Origin: Tetraselmis striata
Lineage: Eukaryota; Chlorophyta; Chlorodendrophyceae; Chlorodendrales; Chlorodendraceae
DNA length: 64,000 nt
Reading direction: 5' to 3'
NCBI GenBank assembly: GCA_006384855.1
Contig: VCJN01000500.1
Span: forward strand, 1 to 64,000
Within the stretch, counting starts at the first letter, position 1. Each line of letters starts with the position of its first letter. The position numbers and the translations under genes are program-made. This document shows positions 41,109 to 52,479 of the stretch, piece by piece. The notes under the pieces were generated by a model. It did not search any database. It had not been told where the DNA came from and was given only the letters and a program-made list of their open reading frames with translations.

Positions 41109-42283
41109 TCACAGGAAGGCAGCCACCCGCCGCACCACGGCCGCGGGCAGCCGGAGGCGCTCCACCTCGCCGAGCGGCAGCTCCCCCGTGACCACCGCCT
41201 CCTTCAGGAGTAGCCCCGCCAGCTCGTCAACCTCCACCTGCCGGTACCGACCCGACCGCCACTTGTCAGCCACTCTGGCCAGCCTCAAGGCCACTGCCAA
41301 ACCCCATGCGGGGGTCACCAAGCTACCACAAAGCACCGCTACGCAGCTCACTTGGCCTTTAAAGGACGACATGCAACGGCGCTAGCCGACTGTATGCGGG
41401 CTTATGAAGTCTGCGCGTAAGACAGCTGACCTGCAGCGCTCCCCTGGAACAAGCTTCCGCACCACTACGCAGCTCGGCCCTTGCCAAAGCCGCTTCTTTC
41501 ACTCTTCCCCCCCTACTCTTTCCCTCCTCTCCCGCCACCGTCTCCCCCCCCCTCTCAACAGGACGCATGCTGCGGGTGAGGTGTGGGCGGCCCATAACCT
41601 GGCGGGCGCCCCCCGACTGCCGCAGCCGCGCTTGGGCAGCCCGCACGGATGTGAGCACCATGGCGTCGCCAGGGGCGGTGGCGCCGTCCTGCGCCGAGGG
41701 CGGCTCCGAGCGCTGGTTGAGGGCCACGAAGGCCGCCTGGGTGCACTTCATCAGGACGAGGCGGTCGCTCACGCTGTAGCCGCGCTCCTGCAGGACGGGG
41801 TCCAGCCGCTGCCACACCTGACAGGCAAGCCGGGGGAGGAAGGGGGAGAGGTTGCGCTAGGACTACCAACGGAATGGGGGGGAAGGCATGTCGGGGGTTG
41901 GGGCGCGCTGAATAGGCGCACATGGGAAGCAGTCGCTATAGGCTAATGACCGGAATCAGTAGCTGAATACAAGTGAAATCAGGCCGGATGAGATGTCGGG
42001 CTGAAATGGATTCCGTTGAAAGCGGGACTTGACGCGGAGGTTCATTACCAACACCGGAGCCCATGCAGCGCCGCCCTGCTGCCGCGGCTGGTGGGCTCAC
42101 CTTGAGGATGGTAAGCTCCGGCCCACGGGTCGGCTCCCGAGGCACCGCCTGGACCGACGGCGAGGACAAGCGCGCCCGTCGCGGGCGGCTGGCGGACGGG
42201 CGCGCCGCGCGGGAGAGGGTGGAGGCAGGAATTGCCGCAAGCCTTCGAGTCGGCAGCGCAGAGTATAGAGGGGAGGCTGCCAT
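41109..42283 (-). CDS. unrecognised protein with possible plastid transit peptide
   Basis: Exon 1 (42283-42101, 61 codons) starts MAASPLYSALPTRRLAAIP and is rich in Ser/Ala/Arg with no acids for ~45 residues, like a plastid transit peptide. Exon 2 begins after an acceptor near 41,818 (VWQRLDPVLQERGYSVSDRL) and is open far downstream. The last exon (about 41,274 or 41,272 to 41,109) reads ADKWRSGRYRQVEVDELAG and ends RVAAFL. The join between exons 2 and 3 is uncertain: the best-looking donors do not match the phase of the acceptor, so a further exon or another donor is possible. I recognise no family. Confidence 0.5.
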
Positions 42284-43295
42284 CTCGCAGCAACAAGGTG
42301 GCAACGACGTGGCGCGCCGACCTGGCTGCCACTGTAGTGCTGTGCTCCCCCCCTGTACTCGAACGCCCAGACGTAAGCTGCTTCCTCGCCGGTGTCGCCA
42401 CTGGCCATAAAAGCTGCAGTCGGGATGGGAAGGCGGATATCGCAGCTCGTTGCCGCCAGCTTGATGACTTTCGAAGTAACGAAACGCGTGAGCAGATGAC
42501 CCTGCATCATCGTGTTGTGGACATCCACTGCACGCTGTCAACAATTATTATTTACATGAGCTAGCAGCAGAAGGCGATATCAGAAAGGCGATATCACGCT
42601 GTCAACAATAACACGATCGTTCAGTGATGGGTTTGGTCACACGGGGTAGAGTCGAGCGAAGGCAAAGTACTACTGCTACGGGCGGCAGGCAGGGGCAGAT
42701 GGGCATCGTCGCGTACCGCACGCGCTGCTGAAGTTTAAATTTGAATTAGCTAACCGTCGGGCGCGCGCGCGACGGGCTGCTGCTGATGATGTGCTGCGCC
42801 AGATGGCGACTCTGCAGTGTCTGGCTCAACTGGTCGCTGTACCCCGTCGAACCCTTGACACTGTCATACGCCGCCAGCGCACCCATGTTGAGCACGCAGG
42901 CAGGCAGGTAGGCATAGCTTCGCAGCCTCTGGTATAACTGGTGCACTTGTTTTCTCGCGCGGGCCGGATAGACCGCCACTCACTCTGCTCTCAGCCGCCA
43001 GACCGTTCCTGCGCCGGAAAGTGTACCTCACAGCAGTCCGAGACGACACGACGCGACTACGGCAAGCAGCAGCGAATGTATAGCACAGTTGTGTGAGTAA
43101 AGACACAGCGACCGCACTCACGACCAACCGGCGCGACTTATTCGGGAGTTTGTGAACCAGTCCCTCGGATTGGTCGCGCGAGACTCCGCTCGGCGGGAAG
43201 TCGCGGGGGCGTACCGCGCCGGCAACTGCCTGCCGCCCCCCCCCCCCCCCCCCCCCCCCTCCCTCTGAATCGAGGTAGTGCGCCGGGGCGTCAGG
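42284..43295. other. divergent intergenic region between two unknown genes
   Basis: The two genes are transcribed away from each other, so both promoters lie here. A C-tract of ~28 bp (43,232-43,260) sits 36-64 bp upstream of the right-hand start codon, in its promoter or 5' UTR. Confidence 0.5.
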
Positions 43296-45299
43296 ATGGG
43301 CCCGCCGGCCGGCAGCAACAAGCGGCAGAAGAAGCAGGGCACCATGGACAGCCTGCTGGGCCTGCCCACGCTGCCCTCCTACTTCGTCCTCCGGCCCGCG
43401 CCCGACGGCGGTCTGGTCGCCGAGTGGGTGGCGGCATTGCCAAGCGGCGAGCCGCAGGGCGAGGCCGAGTGGCGCGCGGAGGCGAGGTTCGGGACGCGGC
43501 ACGCGACGCTGGTGAGCCTGGCTACGGCCGGCGCGGATGGGGAGAGCGACGCACAGGTGAGCGAGCCACCCCCAGCACTCCAATAGCGCATCCTTATCTC
43601 GTCCGAATGTCGCCCGCGCCGCCGATGTCGTAGTCGCTACCTGTACGGCATCATAACTCGTCGGAGGATGATAACTTTATTCCCTTCTGGTTTTACCCCC
43701 TTATTCGGGTAATAGATGAAGCCGAATTGCGAGGACGATTTGCATTCCAACTATCGGACTTGGTGCACGGGTGCAGGGACACCGGAGCGGTGCCCGGGAG
43801 GGTGCGGCGCTGTCGGAGCCGCCGGCGGTGGCGGACGTGCCGATGCTGAAGTCGCTGCTGCAGAAGGCGGTGCGGCGGCGGCACAAGCGTGCCGCGGTGT
43901 GGGCGGCGGCCGCGTTGCTGGAGCTCAGCGCCGACGACCTGTTGCGCCGCCTGCCGATCGTGGCGCTGGAGGACGTGGGGCTGTGCGGCGGCATACTGCC
44001 GGCGCTGGTGTGGATGATGGCAGCGCACACCAAGGGCTGGACACCCGGCCCGCGCCACATGCTCTGGCTTCTCAACGCGGTGGCGAGCCTGTGCGAGGTC
44101 GCGGAGCGCGAGGTGCCGGGCGCTGCCGAGCAGCTGCTGGTGAGCGACCGCCAGCTGCTGGCGCGGTGCGGGGGAGGAGGCGCGCCCCCCGCCGGCACGC
44201 TTAGCCTCATGCTGAGTCTCAACGCGAGGCTCGAGTACGGCGGCATGGCGTCTGACATGCACATGTGCGAGACCCCCGCCCCCCCCCCCCCCCCCCCTCC
44301 CCGGGTCCCGCACGCCACCTGCCTCTGCTCTTGCGAGACATGTGCCCAGATGTTGTGGACGCCGGGTGGTCATCGTTGATGGGACGGTACAGAACAGTGA
44401 TCCCTAATGTGCAGCGAACTTTCTGCTGCCGCGACTCACTTCCAGCCTCATGTGGAATGCTGAGCCGTTGTATAGGCACCGGCGCAGCCAATGCGAGTGA
44501 GAACCTGCCCAGCGTGCCAGAGTTTGAATGCAGACGAAACTATAGCGAACGTCCCTATGCGTAGCATGCGCCCCCAATCGGAGGCTTTTGTTATGGGTTT
44601 TGGTTATAGATGCGAGGGCAGCCGTCATCGATGAGGAGTGTAAACAGTCTCCGACATGCTGCGGAGCGTTCTGTGGCTGGATTGCTGCCCAACAAGGCCG
44701 CTGCAGAGGTGCAGCATCGGGAGCGGTGTGAACAGTCGGGGACGGGAGGGCAACGACGTGAAGGCGCGCCGGCTGGATGCGGAGCGTTGTCTGTGCTGAT
44801 CTGTGCCGCCGTCCGATATCCCGCGCCGCGCCCGTCCCGCAGGATCAAGTGGTACATGAACACCTGGCACTCGCGCCTGCAGGAGCCGCAGCGGTCGGCT
44901 GTGCCGGTCGCCACCAGCGGCCCGCCCCTCTCCACCTTTGTGAGCGCCCTGCCGGTGGCCCCGCTCCCGCTGTCGGGCTGGCTGCTGCCCGCGATCGACT
45001 TCCACTGCTCCGACGTCGTGCCGCGCGTGCTGGCAGCCGCCCCGCACCTGCGCCTGTCGATGCGCCTGTCCCCCGACGAGCTCGCCAGCCTCATGTGGGA
45101 CTTCTCCAGCTCCGTCAACTCGCGCGCGCTCCTGCCCGGCTCCGCCCCCGCGCCCTGCCCCCGAGGCAGCCGCCCGCGATGGGACGCGGTCCGGCAGGCG
45201 GTGATGAAGGCGGCGCACGCGATTCTGCAGGAGAAGGTGGCGGAGGCGGCGGCCAAGCGGCGCGCAGCGGAGCATCCGGTGAAGCCACGCGCCCAATAG
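43296..45299 (+). CDS. unrecognised protein with LQKAxRR...LEDVG helical domain
   Basis: Three exons, 43296-43556, 43777-44264 and 44843-45299, join in phase to give 401 aa. It starts MGPPAGSNKRQKKQG, a basic, possibly nuclear, N-terminus. The middle reads MLKSLLQKAVRRRHKRAAVW, then LLRRLPIVALEDVGLCGGIL: an amphipathic helical repeat reminiscent of the C-terminal helical domain of RarA/MgsA-type proteins, but without any ATPase domain. The C-terminal half has SGWLLPAIDFHCSDVV and LASLMWDFSSSVNSR, then a Lys/Ala-rich tail. The co-occurring DFH-C and W-SSS-N patterns suggest one conserved family, but I cannot name it. Intron 2 carries a poly-C tract (44,279-44,297). Confidence 0.65.
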
Positions 45300-46230
45300 C
45301 GGCAGCCTCGCCGCGCCTGGCACTTCGCCACGGACGAGTGTCCTAATCCATCGGCACTCGGTGGCCCCGAATTACACATAAACACACGCAAACGCTGGCA
45401 TGTGGCGGTGTGCCGCTGCGTGAACGGTCGCTACCCGCTGCTGCACCCGCGGAGACCCCCTCCGTGCATGAACACAAATACGATCGCCACGCTGACGCCG
45501 CGCCCGCCTCCCTCGTCCTGCCATTTGTCGTAGAGTGCCTGGCGCTGTGCATGCGTGCTGACGGGCAGCGGCGTGTGCTGTGCCCGGCAAGCTGCCGCCC
45601 GGCATGGGAACACTGGGCGGATCGGAGGGAGCCTGGGTCTCTGCCGCGCCGCGCGTGCTTGCCTGCCGGTTGGCTGGGGCTGCCGCTCACAGCGGGGCTG
45701 CCGTCGCCGCCGCTGCCGCCGCCGCCGCTTCCCGCCGCCGCATCAGGTCGACCATGTAGTTGTCGATGTCCATCTTCCGCCCCAGTGTCGAGCGCTGCGG
45801 CGTTCCGTGGCACCAGCGGGGCATGCTCAGCGCGCGGCGGTACCCCGCTGGGCCACGTCACCCCATCGTGAGAGGGTGGCGGGATGGGGTGAGACTCGGT
45901 GCGCCATCGGCGTGCCGCGCGACAACTAAACGAGGAAAGGTCGCCGGCGCCTTTTGGTGAAGTACCGCCGCTCAGTTGGGGGGCTGTTTGGACGCCCAGA
46001 TGCCCGGGCGCCAGGCCTCCGTAAACACACTTTGAGCTCGAGGATAATAAGCGTTGTTGGACCCCCCCCCCCCCCTCCCCTCGCGAAGAGGAAACAACCA
46101 TCAAAGAGACGGTGATGTCATAATATACCACAGACAGACCAAGGGGTGGTCAACGCGATGATGCAAAGCATTGGATTATTATTACTATTTGGGGGGGGGG
46201 GGGGGGGGGGGGGGAGACTGGAGATGGCGA
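45300..46230. other. intergenic between convergent genes
   Basis: GC-rich; many overlapping ORFs without family motifs. A G-tract (46,191-46,214) lies just beyond the TrmH stop and a short C-tract at 46,062-46,076. No supported gene. Confidence 0.5.
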
Positions 46231-49200
46231 TCAAATGGTGGGGGTATCGATCCGACTGGCGGCTTGCACCTGGTGGCGCAGCAGCATGATGGCCTTCAGC
46301 ACGCGCTGCTCCTCGCCGCTGAGGTCGCCGTGGGCGCCCAGCAGGCGCAGCCGCGACGCGCGCGCCTCGTACATCACCAGCGCGGCGGCCACGCTGATGT
46401 TGAACGACTCCATGAAGCCTGCGGGGCGCGCGGCAGCGAGTCAGGGCCCCGAGAGCGCCGCCATTCGCTGAGCAAGCAGCGTGACGGGCGCACCGTCCAT
46501 GGGGATGACCGCGCACACATCCGCGGCTGCGACTGCCTCCTCTGATACACCTGGCGGGCCGGAAGCATGCACCCCCGCGCATGTGAGCTCGGCCTGCTGG
46601 TCAAGACCAACTGAAAACAGGAAACCCCCCAAAGATCTAATGCATCAATAGACCGTTACACTAACGGGGACGATTGACGGGAATCACGCGAGGAGCATAG
46701 CAGGGTATGGCACTAATCCTATGTGCATATGTGCAGATATATAAATGAAGTAACTTGACAGTTGAATCAGCGATGCGTCGATTTTTCAGAAAAATTTAAA
46801 AGAACGGGTTCTATATCACTGGCCTACAGTTCCATGAATTGCATTGCCAGCGCTTTGAAGTACCAGCAGCGAGCGTTTGCATTGCCAGCGCTTTGAAGTA
46901 CCAGAGTTTTTTTTCCATTACTAGCAGCGAGTAGCGAGTAGTTTACCAGTACCAGTACGTGATTACATGTGCTAGCTGCAAAATTCAAGAAATCCATGCA
47001 GAAATCCAGAAGAAAATCCAGCTACGTTTTTTCGCCCCCGGGACGGGAGTTTTTTTCCATTACCAGCAGCGAGTAGCGAGTACCAGTACCAGTACCAGCA
47101 GTACCAGCAGCGAGTACCGAGTACCAGTACCAGTACCACCCTTTTTGTAATTGACACCAGTACCAGCAGTTCTGGGGAACTGCCCTTTTTGTAATTCACA
47201 CCAGTACCAGCAGTACCAACAATACCAGCAGCGAGTAGCGAGTACCAGTACCAGTACCTCCCAGCCGTGAGATCGTAATCGGACGGCTGTGTAATTAAGG
47301 ACCGTGGGCGGGCGGGTGGGCGGGTGGGTGGGTGGATTATAGTACTTAGTAGTACATGCCAGTAGATAAGCGCTTGAGTCATGCACCTGTAGGCCCGATC
47401 CGCTGCACTATACGGGTGCCCGTACGGCAATAAAGCTCACCGCCGAAAAATCGTCGCTTCGCTGGATAAACATGTACATGGGCGGATTTATATGTACCGG
47501 GTACATATATGTGCAGATACATGTAGGTATGTACATAGGTGTATGGAGGTAGACACAGGTATGTAAAATATACCTCTATAGGTTTGTGGTACATATATCT
47601 GTAGAGGTATATATAGGGTATATATAGGATATATATGTATACGTTCATACACCTCCATATGTGTATAGAGGTATATATGGAGCTACATATATAGGTTGGT
47701 AGGAAGGTAGGTCAAACATCTAGGCATAAAGGTCGTTCCAGGGATAGCAAAGGGGTAGAAATGTATTATACGCAAACGCACACACTTTAAACGCACACAG
47801 GGGTACTATTATTAGAACCGGGTGATGGAAGCGCGTTGGCGTGTGTATTCTGTTAGGGGTGTTCCACAGATGGGTAGCGAGCGGCCAAAGAGCCCCTACG
47901 GGTGCCCCCCTCTTACAGCCAAGATTCAGACAAACCAATACATACCGGAATCGGCCCGGAACTAGAGAAGGCCTGCCAGGCGACCCTCTAATGAAAGGAA
48001 AGCCTCCAGCACACACGCTCTCACCGCCGCGCGTGCACCCGCACCTTTCTCTTCGTTGCCAAGAATCACCGCCGTTGGCTTGGACCAGTCGACTTCGTGA
48101 ATTCCCACAGCATCTTCCCGGAGGTGAGTCACCACAACCTGGAGGACGTCACCGGGGCAGAAGGCTTGTCAGTGTTTGCCGCGGCCTGCTGCGAAGCTGT
48201 GAGGTCGGAAGGCAGGGCAAAGGGGGAAAGGGGCGGGGAGGGTGGGGGGGGGTAAATGACCTGATAGCCGGCTGCCTTGGCGTGCTCTATGCAGTCCGCG
48301 GTGCTGTACCAGCGCCTGACATCCAGCCACTTCTCCGCGCCTGGGAGGGTCGCACATGCACGCCAGGGACGCCCCATCAGGTGCACACACGCTAGTAAAC
48401 CCCCCCTTCCCCTTCACCACACACACCCCTTGCCTCCCTGCCCGCTGCTTTTCCCAGTCGCCCCGCCGGCCTCATTCCTCCGCTGCCCGACAGACCCACC
48501 TTTTGACGTGCTGAAGGAGCGCTTCATTTTGCCTCTGCAGCGCAGGGAAGCCTGGGTGCGTCAGCCTCTTGCTGGACATGCTCAATACAGAACAGGGGAA
48601 TGGCAGCACCCGCTGGCAGTGCGGTAATGCGGAGGGCAGAGGAGTCGGCCCCCCGGGGGGGCGCTCACCCCGTGAGAATGGCGTGGATAGCACCGCATCC
48701 CAGGGCTGCGCGGGGAGGCAACCATTGCAGGTGAGCATGCCATCCGACCAGCCCCTTCCGCGCCTTTCAGGCGGCAGGTCAGTCTCTGCCCAATGTGGTG
48801 TGGGCTGTGGGGGGGGGGGGGGGGGGGGGGGGCTTACCCTCCGACGTGCGGCAGATGGCGGACAGGTTTCCGTAGTTCACGCTCCCCTCCACAATGGGCA
48901 ACACATTGAAGCTGCGGTTGGCGCAGACCTGGGGGGGGGGGGGGGGGGGGGGCAGAGAGAGGATGGCCAATGCGTGTAGCCGCCGCCGTTCAATGTCACC
49001 CGCACGCATGTGCCTGTGCCTGTGAGAGGATGCTGCCAGTGCGCGCAGCCGCATCCCCAGGGCGCAGTTCGCACCCGATCCATCGCCGCCTGGCGCTCCT
49101 CCCCCACTATTGGCTCCAGGGTCCGGATGACGGTCTCCGCGTCCACGGGCCCCTCCCACCCGCGGAAACGGAACTTGTCCAGGAAGGGGAAGGCGGCTGG

Positions 49201-49823
49201 CGCACTCTTGCGCGCTGCGTACTCCTGCAGGCGGACAAATCACAGCCAGGATTTGACGCAATTGCTGATGTCCCGCAGCCACCTTCTGATATCCCCCCCT
49301 CCCTGGCTGGCAACAGCACTCTCCCTCTTGCTCTCTCTAGAAGCTGCGAGCAGGGGCGTCCATACATTTTGAGGAGGGCGCGGTGTGCCTGCTGGACAAC
49401 ATGCATGTGAGTGCAGAGGCACAGGCAAGGAGGTGCATGCTGCCCCACAGACACCTGTGCCTAGCACTTAACACCTGTCTTTATCTCTAGGCCTTTCCCC
49501 CTTCATCTTCTGTCTTTATAAGGGGAGGTCGCTTTGTGTGTTTGCCGATAAACAGATGCTTCAACCGCGCTAGCTCAGTGGCTCACCCGCACGCCGCTGA
49601 AGCCGCCGGCGTCGGGGTTGAAGAGCTCCGCGCCGTCACCGCCCACATGCGCCTTCCGACGAGCAAACACGAAGGGGGCCGCACCCACGGCAGGTCCGGA
49701 TCGGTATCCCCTGCGACGACCGTGGTTCTGGACCGTGCGGTGCAGCCGCCGCCAGCCGGCCGACAGGGAGGCGGAGGAGCGCAGGCCGTGGGCCGCCGCC
49801 TGATGCGCCGACACGCCCATCAT
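46231..49823 (-). CDS. TrmH/SpoU-type RNA 2'-O-methyltransferase
   Basis: A SPOUT-class enzyme, expected to methylate a ribose 2'-OH in tRNA or rRNA using S-adenosylmethionine. Nine exons from the right: 49823-49587, 49224-49075, 48928-48838, 48705-48669, 48534-48500, 48340-48261, 48138-48045, 46550-46494, 46418-46231. All phases join; 322 aa. The N-terminus (MMGVSAHQAAAHGLRSSASL) is basic and Ser/Ala-rich, probably an organelle presequence. Family landmarks: NRSFNVLPIVEGSVNYGNLS (motif 1, Asn-Arg...GN), ALGCGAIHAIL, KGAEKWLDVRRWYST, TAVILGNEEKGVSEEA (motif 2, GNE.G.S), and GFMESFNISVAAALVMYEA (motif 3, SxNxSVAAA). The 1.5-kb intron 7 contains two repeat arrays. Two introns carry long G-tracts (sense poly-C). 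The first exon is the least certain. Confidence 0.88.
46835..47265. repeat. CAGTACCAG / GCGAGTA minisatellite in TrmH intron
   Basis: Imperfect tandem units of CAGTACCAG and AGCAGCGAGTAGCGAGTA. A larger unit (CCCTTTTTGTAATT-(G/C)ACACCAGTACCAGCAGT) is repeated at 47,139 and 47,184. Confidence 0.85.
47480..47700. repeat. TGTATA/GGTATATA-rich low-complexity block
   Basis: AT-rich alternation of ATATGT, GTACAT and GGTATATAT units with many small palindromes, in the same TrmH intron. Similar text occurs in CDPK intron 8 (18,560-18,660). Confidence 0.75.
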
Positions 49824-50282
49824 CGCGCGGCGCTGCTGTCTGCCCCTGGGTGGCCGATGTTCACCGTAGTGGTGCAATACGGCCAGCCGGGCGGACTGCC
49901 GGACGCACTGGCGCAGGGTTACTCGTGTGAATTACGAAAGGCCAGGCAGTAGCAAATCCACCGCTAACAGTGGCAGCATGCGGCCAGAGGCCGGCGGAGC
50001 CGGGACCCCCCTCCGCCCCCCCCCAACGTCCCGTGTACTCTAAGAATCGCGTCCCTAGTGCCCGTAGTTGTGGGGGTGTCATATATCAGAACGACGATGA
50101 TAAGTAAAGTTCGCCCCGGGACATCTGCCGAAGCCGCCCCAGAACTAGACCTCTTACGCCAACTGCAGCAGTCGCAGGCCTGGCATAGCCCGTAGACTAT
50201 TGCCTCATTCGAACCCCGAAGGGCTAATGCATCAACCTGGGAAACCCAGGACACGCCGGGTATTCGACAATGATATTGTTCT
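49824..50282. other. upstream region of TrmH with SINE-like repeat
   Basis: The TrmH promoter should lie at the left end. The right end holds the second SINE-like repeat (50,098-50,262). Confidence 0.5.
50098..50262. repeat. SINE-like repeat, copy 2
   Basis: Same orientation and order as 40,080-40,240 (AAAGTTCGCCCCGGGAC, then GCCTCATTCGAACCCCGAAG). Both copies have nearby AGTA/TAAGTA upstream of the shared part. Confidence 0.75.
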
Positions 50283-51624
50283 ACACTACACCCCTCCACA
50301 TAAGTCTGGGTTTTGCATTTTCGATCGCAAAGCGCATGCATGGGCGAGGATAACGCCGGCTGCATGTGCATACATGCTGACTACAGTGGGAATAGTTCGG
50401 GCAAACGCCTATTGTGCGCTTTATACCCACCCGCGCGACAACACGACCATTTGTGGGCGCCCTTTCAAAAACGCGAAATCGGTGCATGATGCGTTGGCGC
50501 CAAAAAATTGTGGGTTGCGCCAACCGTCCAAACCTATGGAATAGCGGCACTCGTCGCACCAAACTCGGTGAGTCCGGCCCTTGGCATAAGTTGCACACAC
50601 CGTGCGTGTAGGCCACTGAAAGCATGTTGCTATAGGCACGACGTGACACCCAACGACAAGTTGGCGAGCAGTTTTGGGGTGAAAATGCTAATGTTTCTGT
50701 GGCGAACGCACGTAGGAGAGGCGCTCGATGGCCCCCTTGGCGTAGGGGAATGCTCTACTATGGGGGCGCGTGGTGGAATGCGAGTTGCACCGTTTCGTGG
50801 GCGGGGGCGCGGTAGGGGCGTGGACTTTAATTGATATGAAATTCCTTGAAAAATGCTGTGGAAAATGGCATTTTGGCTGTGTGTATCGCTAGGAGGCGGC
50901 ACGTGCCAAGTGTTGGTGGTCCGTGGTCATCCACACACATAACGCACTCGCGCAACCGAGTATGGGGCTTAGACACGCACTTGGCGCAAAGCCACGCGCC
51001 CGACATGGGTGGGCACACGAGGTTGTGAGGGACAACTTGGATGATCATCTTTGGGGATTTTTCCGGGGCCCCAAAAACTCGATTTTTTGATTTTGGAAGA
51101 TTGGTTTCGACGCAGATTTGAACGACGAATTGCGTGGTATTTTTAAAACAATTTTCTGAGCAAACCCTGAGAAGTTATAGCGCTTTAAAGCCAAGGGGGT
51201 GTTGCTGAGCGTGGCCGACACTGATGCAATGCCAGTATCGCAACACGACATGTACAAGCCGTCGCCCACACGGCTGCACCCCAACCAAATGCACCCGAGC
51301 CCCTCGTCAATGTGTTTCCTCACGCGTTCATGCATGGCCATCCCGCCGTTTGGTTGTCTATTCACGCGCGTCGGCGTGTGCGTGATACCGACCCTTGTTT
51401 TGGTGCATTTGCAGGCGACGCCCATCCACGCACCAAGTGCAGCGTGACACCCTAGTCAAAGGTCTTTAATCTTCGGTTTGAGCCACTCGCTCTCGTCATG
51501 CAGGTCTTATACAACCCTCTGAGATTTCAGGGTTTCATCTCATATACCCTATGTTCAGGTACCCTAGACTTCTGAAGTCTTGAGATTGCCGAAAAGGGAC
51601 CCCAAACTTATGTGGAGGGGAGTA
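50283..51624. mobile_element. probable TIR-bounded DNA element relic, ~1.34 kb
   Basis: The ends are near-perfect inverted repeats of ~25 bp: CTACACCCCTCCACATAAGT at the left, reverse complement CTACTCCCCTCCACATAAGT at the right, each followed by (C/T)TGGG. Inside, minus-strand frames keep cysteine pairs (GVCNLCQG, VWCDECRYS, WLCAKCVSK, LRECVMCVDD) broken by frameshifts, as if a zinc-binding protein decayed here. I see no transposase motif and no clear target duplication. It may instead be the edges of two separate inverted copies. Confidence 0.45.
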
Positions 51625-52479
51625 GTTTATGTTGTTTCTCGACTTGTACGACATAGCCCTGGCGCGGCGCCCGTAGCGCGCGTGTGCGCGCGCACAATTG
51701 CGGGGGCCGGTCAGGGCCACCACCTGCCTTCACGGCGGACCGAGCGGCCACTCTCCTTTGCTGTGGCACGCTCCATCGAGCGCACCACAGCAAAATCGCG
51801 GCAATTTTGCCGCGCAGGGCGCCAGTTTTCCGCCATCGTACCATGTACGGTGAGCAAAGCCTTTCGCCCCCTCCCCCCCCCTGGGAGTGAACCCTTTAGG
51901 GGTTGTGTGATTAATGGACGCGCGCCGCTTGCGACATGCTGACTACTACCCGCGAACGAGCTGCTGATTACTCGCCCAACGCGAGGAGAGGACGAAGCCG
52001 CAGCGCTTCCCCATTCAGTGGAACAAGGTCCAAGCCCTTCGAGGAGTGTCGATCAACAGTAACCCCTGGCTGCCCCTTCCCGTGTGGGCATGGCTCGATC
52101 CGTACTGGCCCCTACTCGGCGTAGATGTCGCGATGCGCTCCGATTGGGACGCATCCCTGTCGTCTAGTACAGATTCGGGTACAAAGTAACAGTACACTGT
52201 CAGTGGCCAAGCCGGCGCCCAGTGGCACATGGCTACTCCCACGCCGCGGCACTTTTACTGTGCCGCGCACCGTGGACCCTGACGCCGACGCGGAGAGGGC
52301 CAACAGAGCGACAATAGGGCGCTTTGCTCGCCCCGCTCGCGACATCCATCGCGCCAATTCTTGTACCCCTGAGTCCCCCTTTATGAGACATCGCGTCCGT
52401 CGTCATCTCGGCAACTGGCAAGCCGCTGCTGCGAATCTCAGCTTTCTCAACTAGATCTAGAGGTGTACGCGTTCCTTTC
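51625..52479. other. upstream part of DIRS-type relic, no clear gene
   Basis: The frame at 52,125-52,454 (109 codons) precedes the RT frame and could be a gag or linker remnant (contains RRHLGNWQAAAANLSFLN). No domain is identifiable. Confidence 0.35.
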
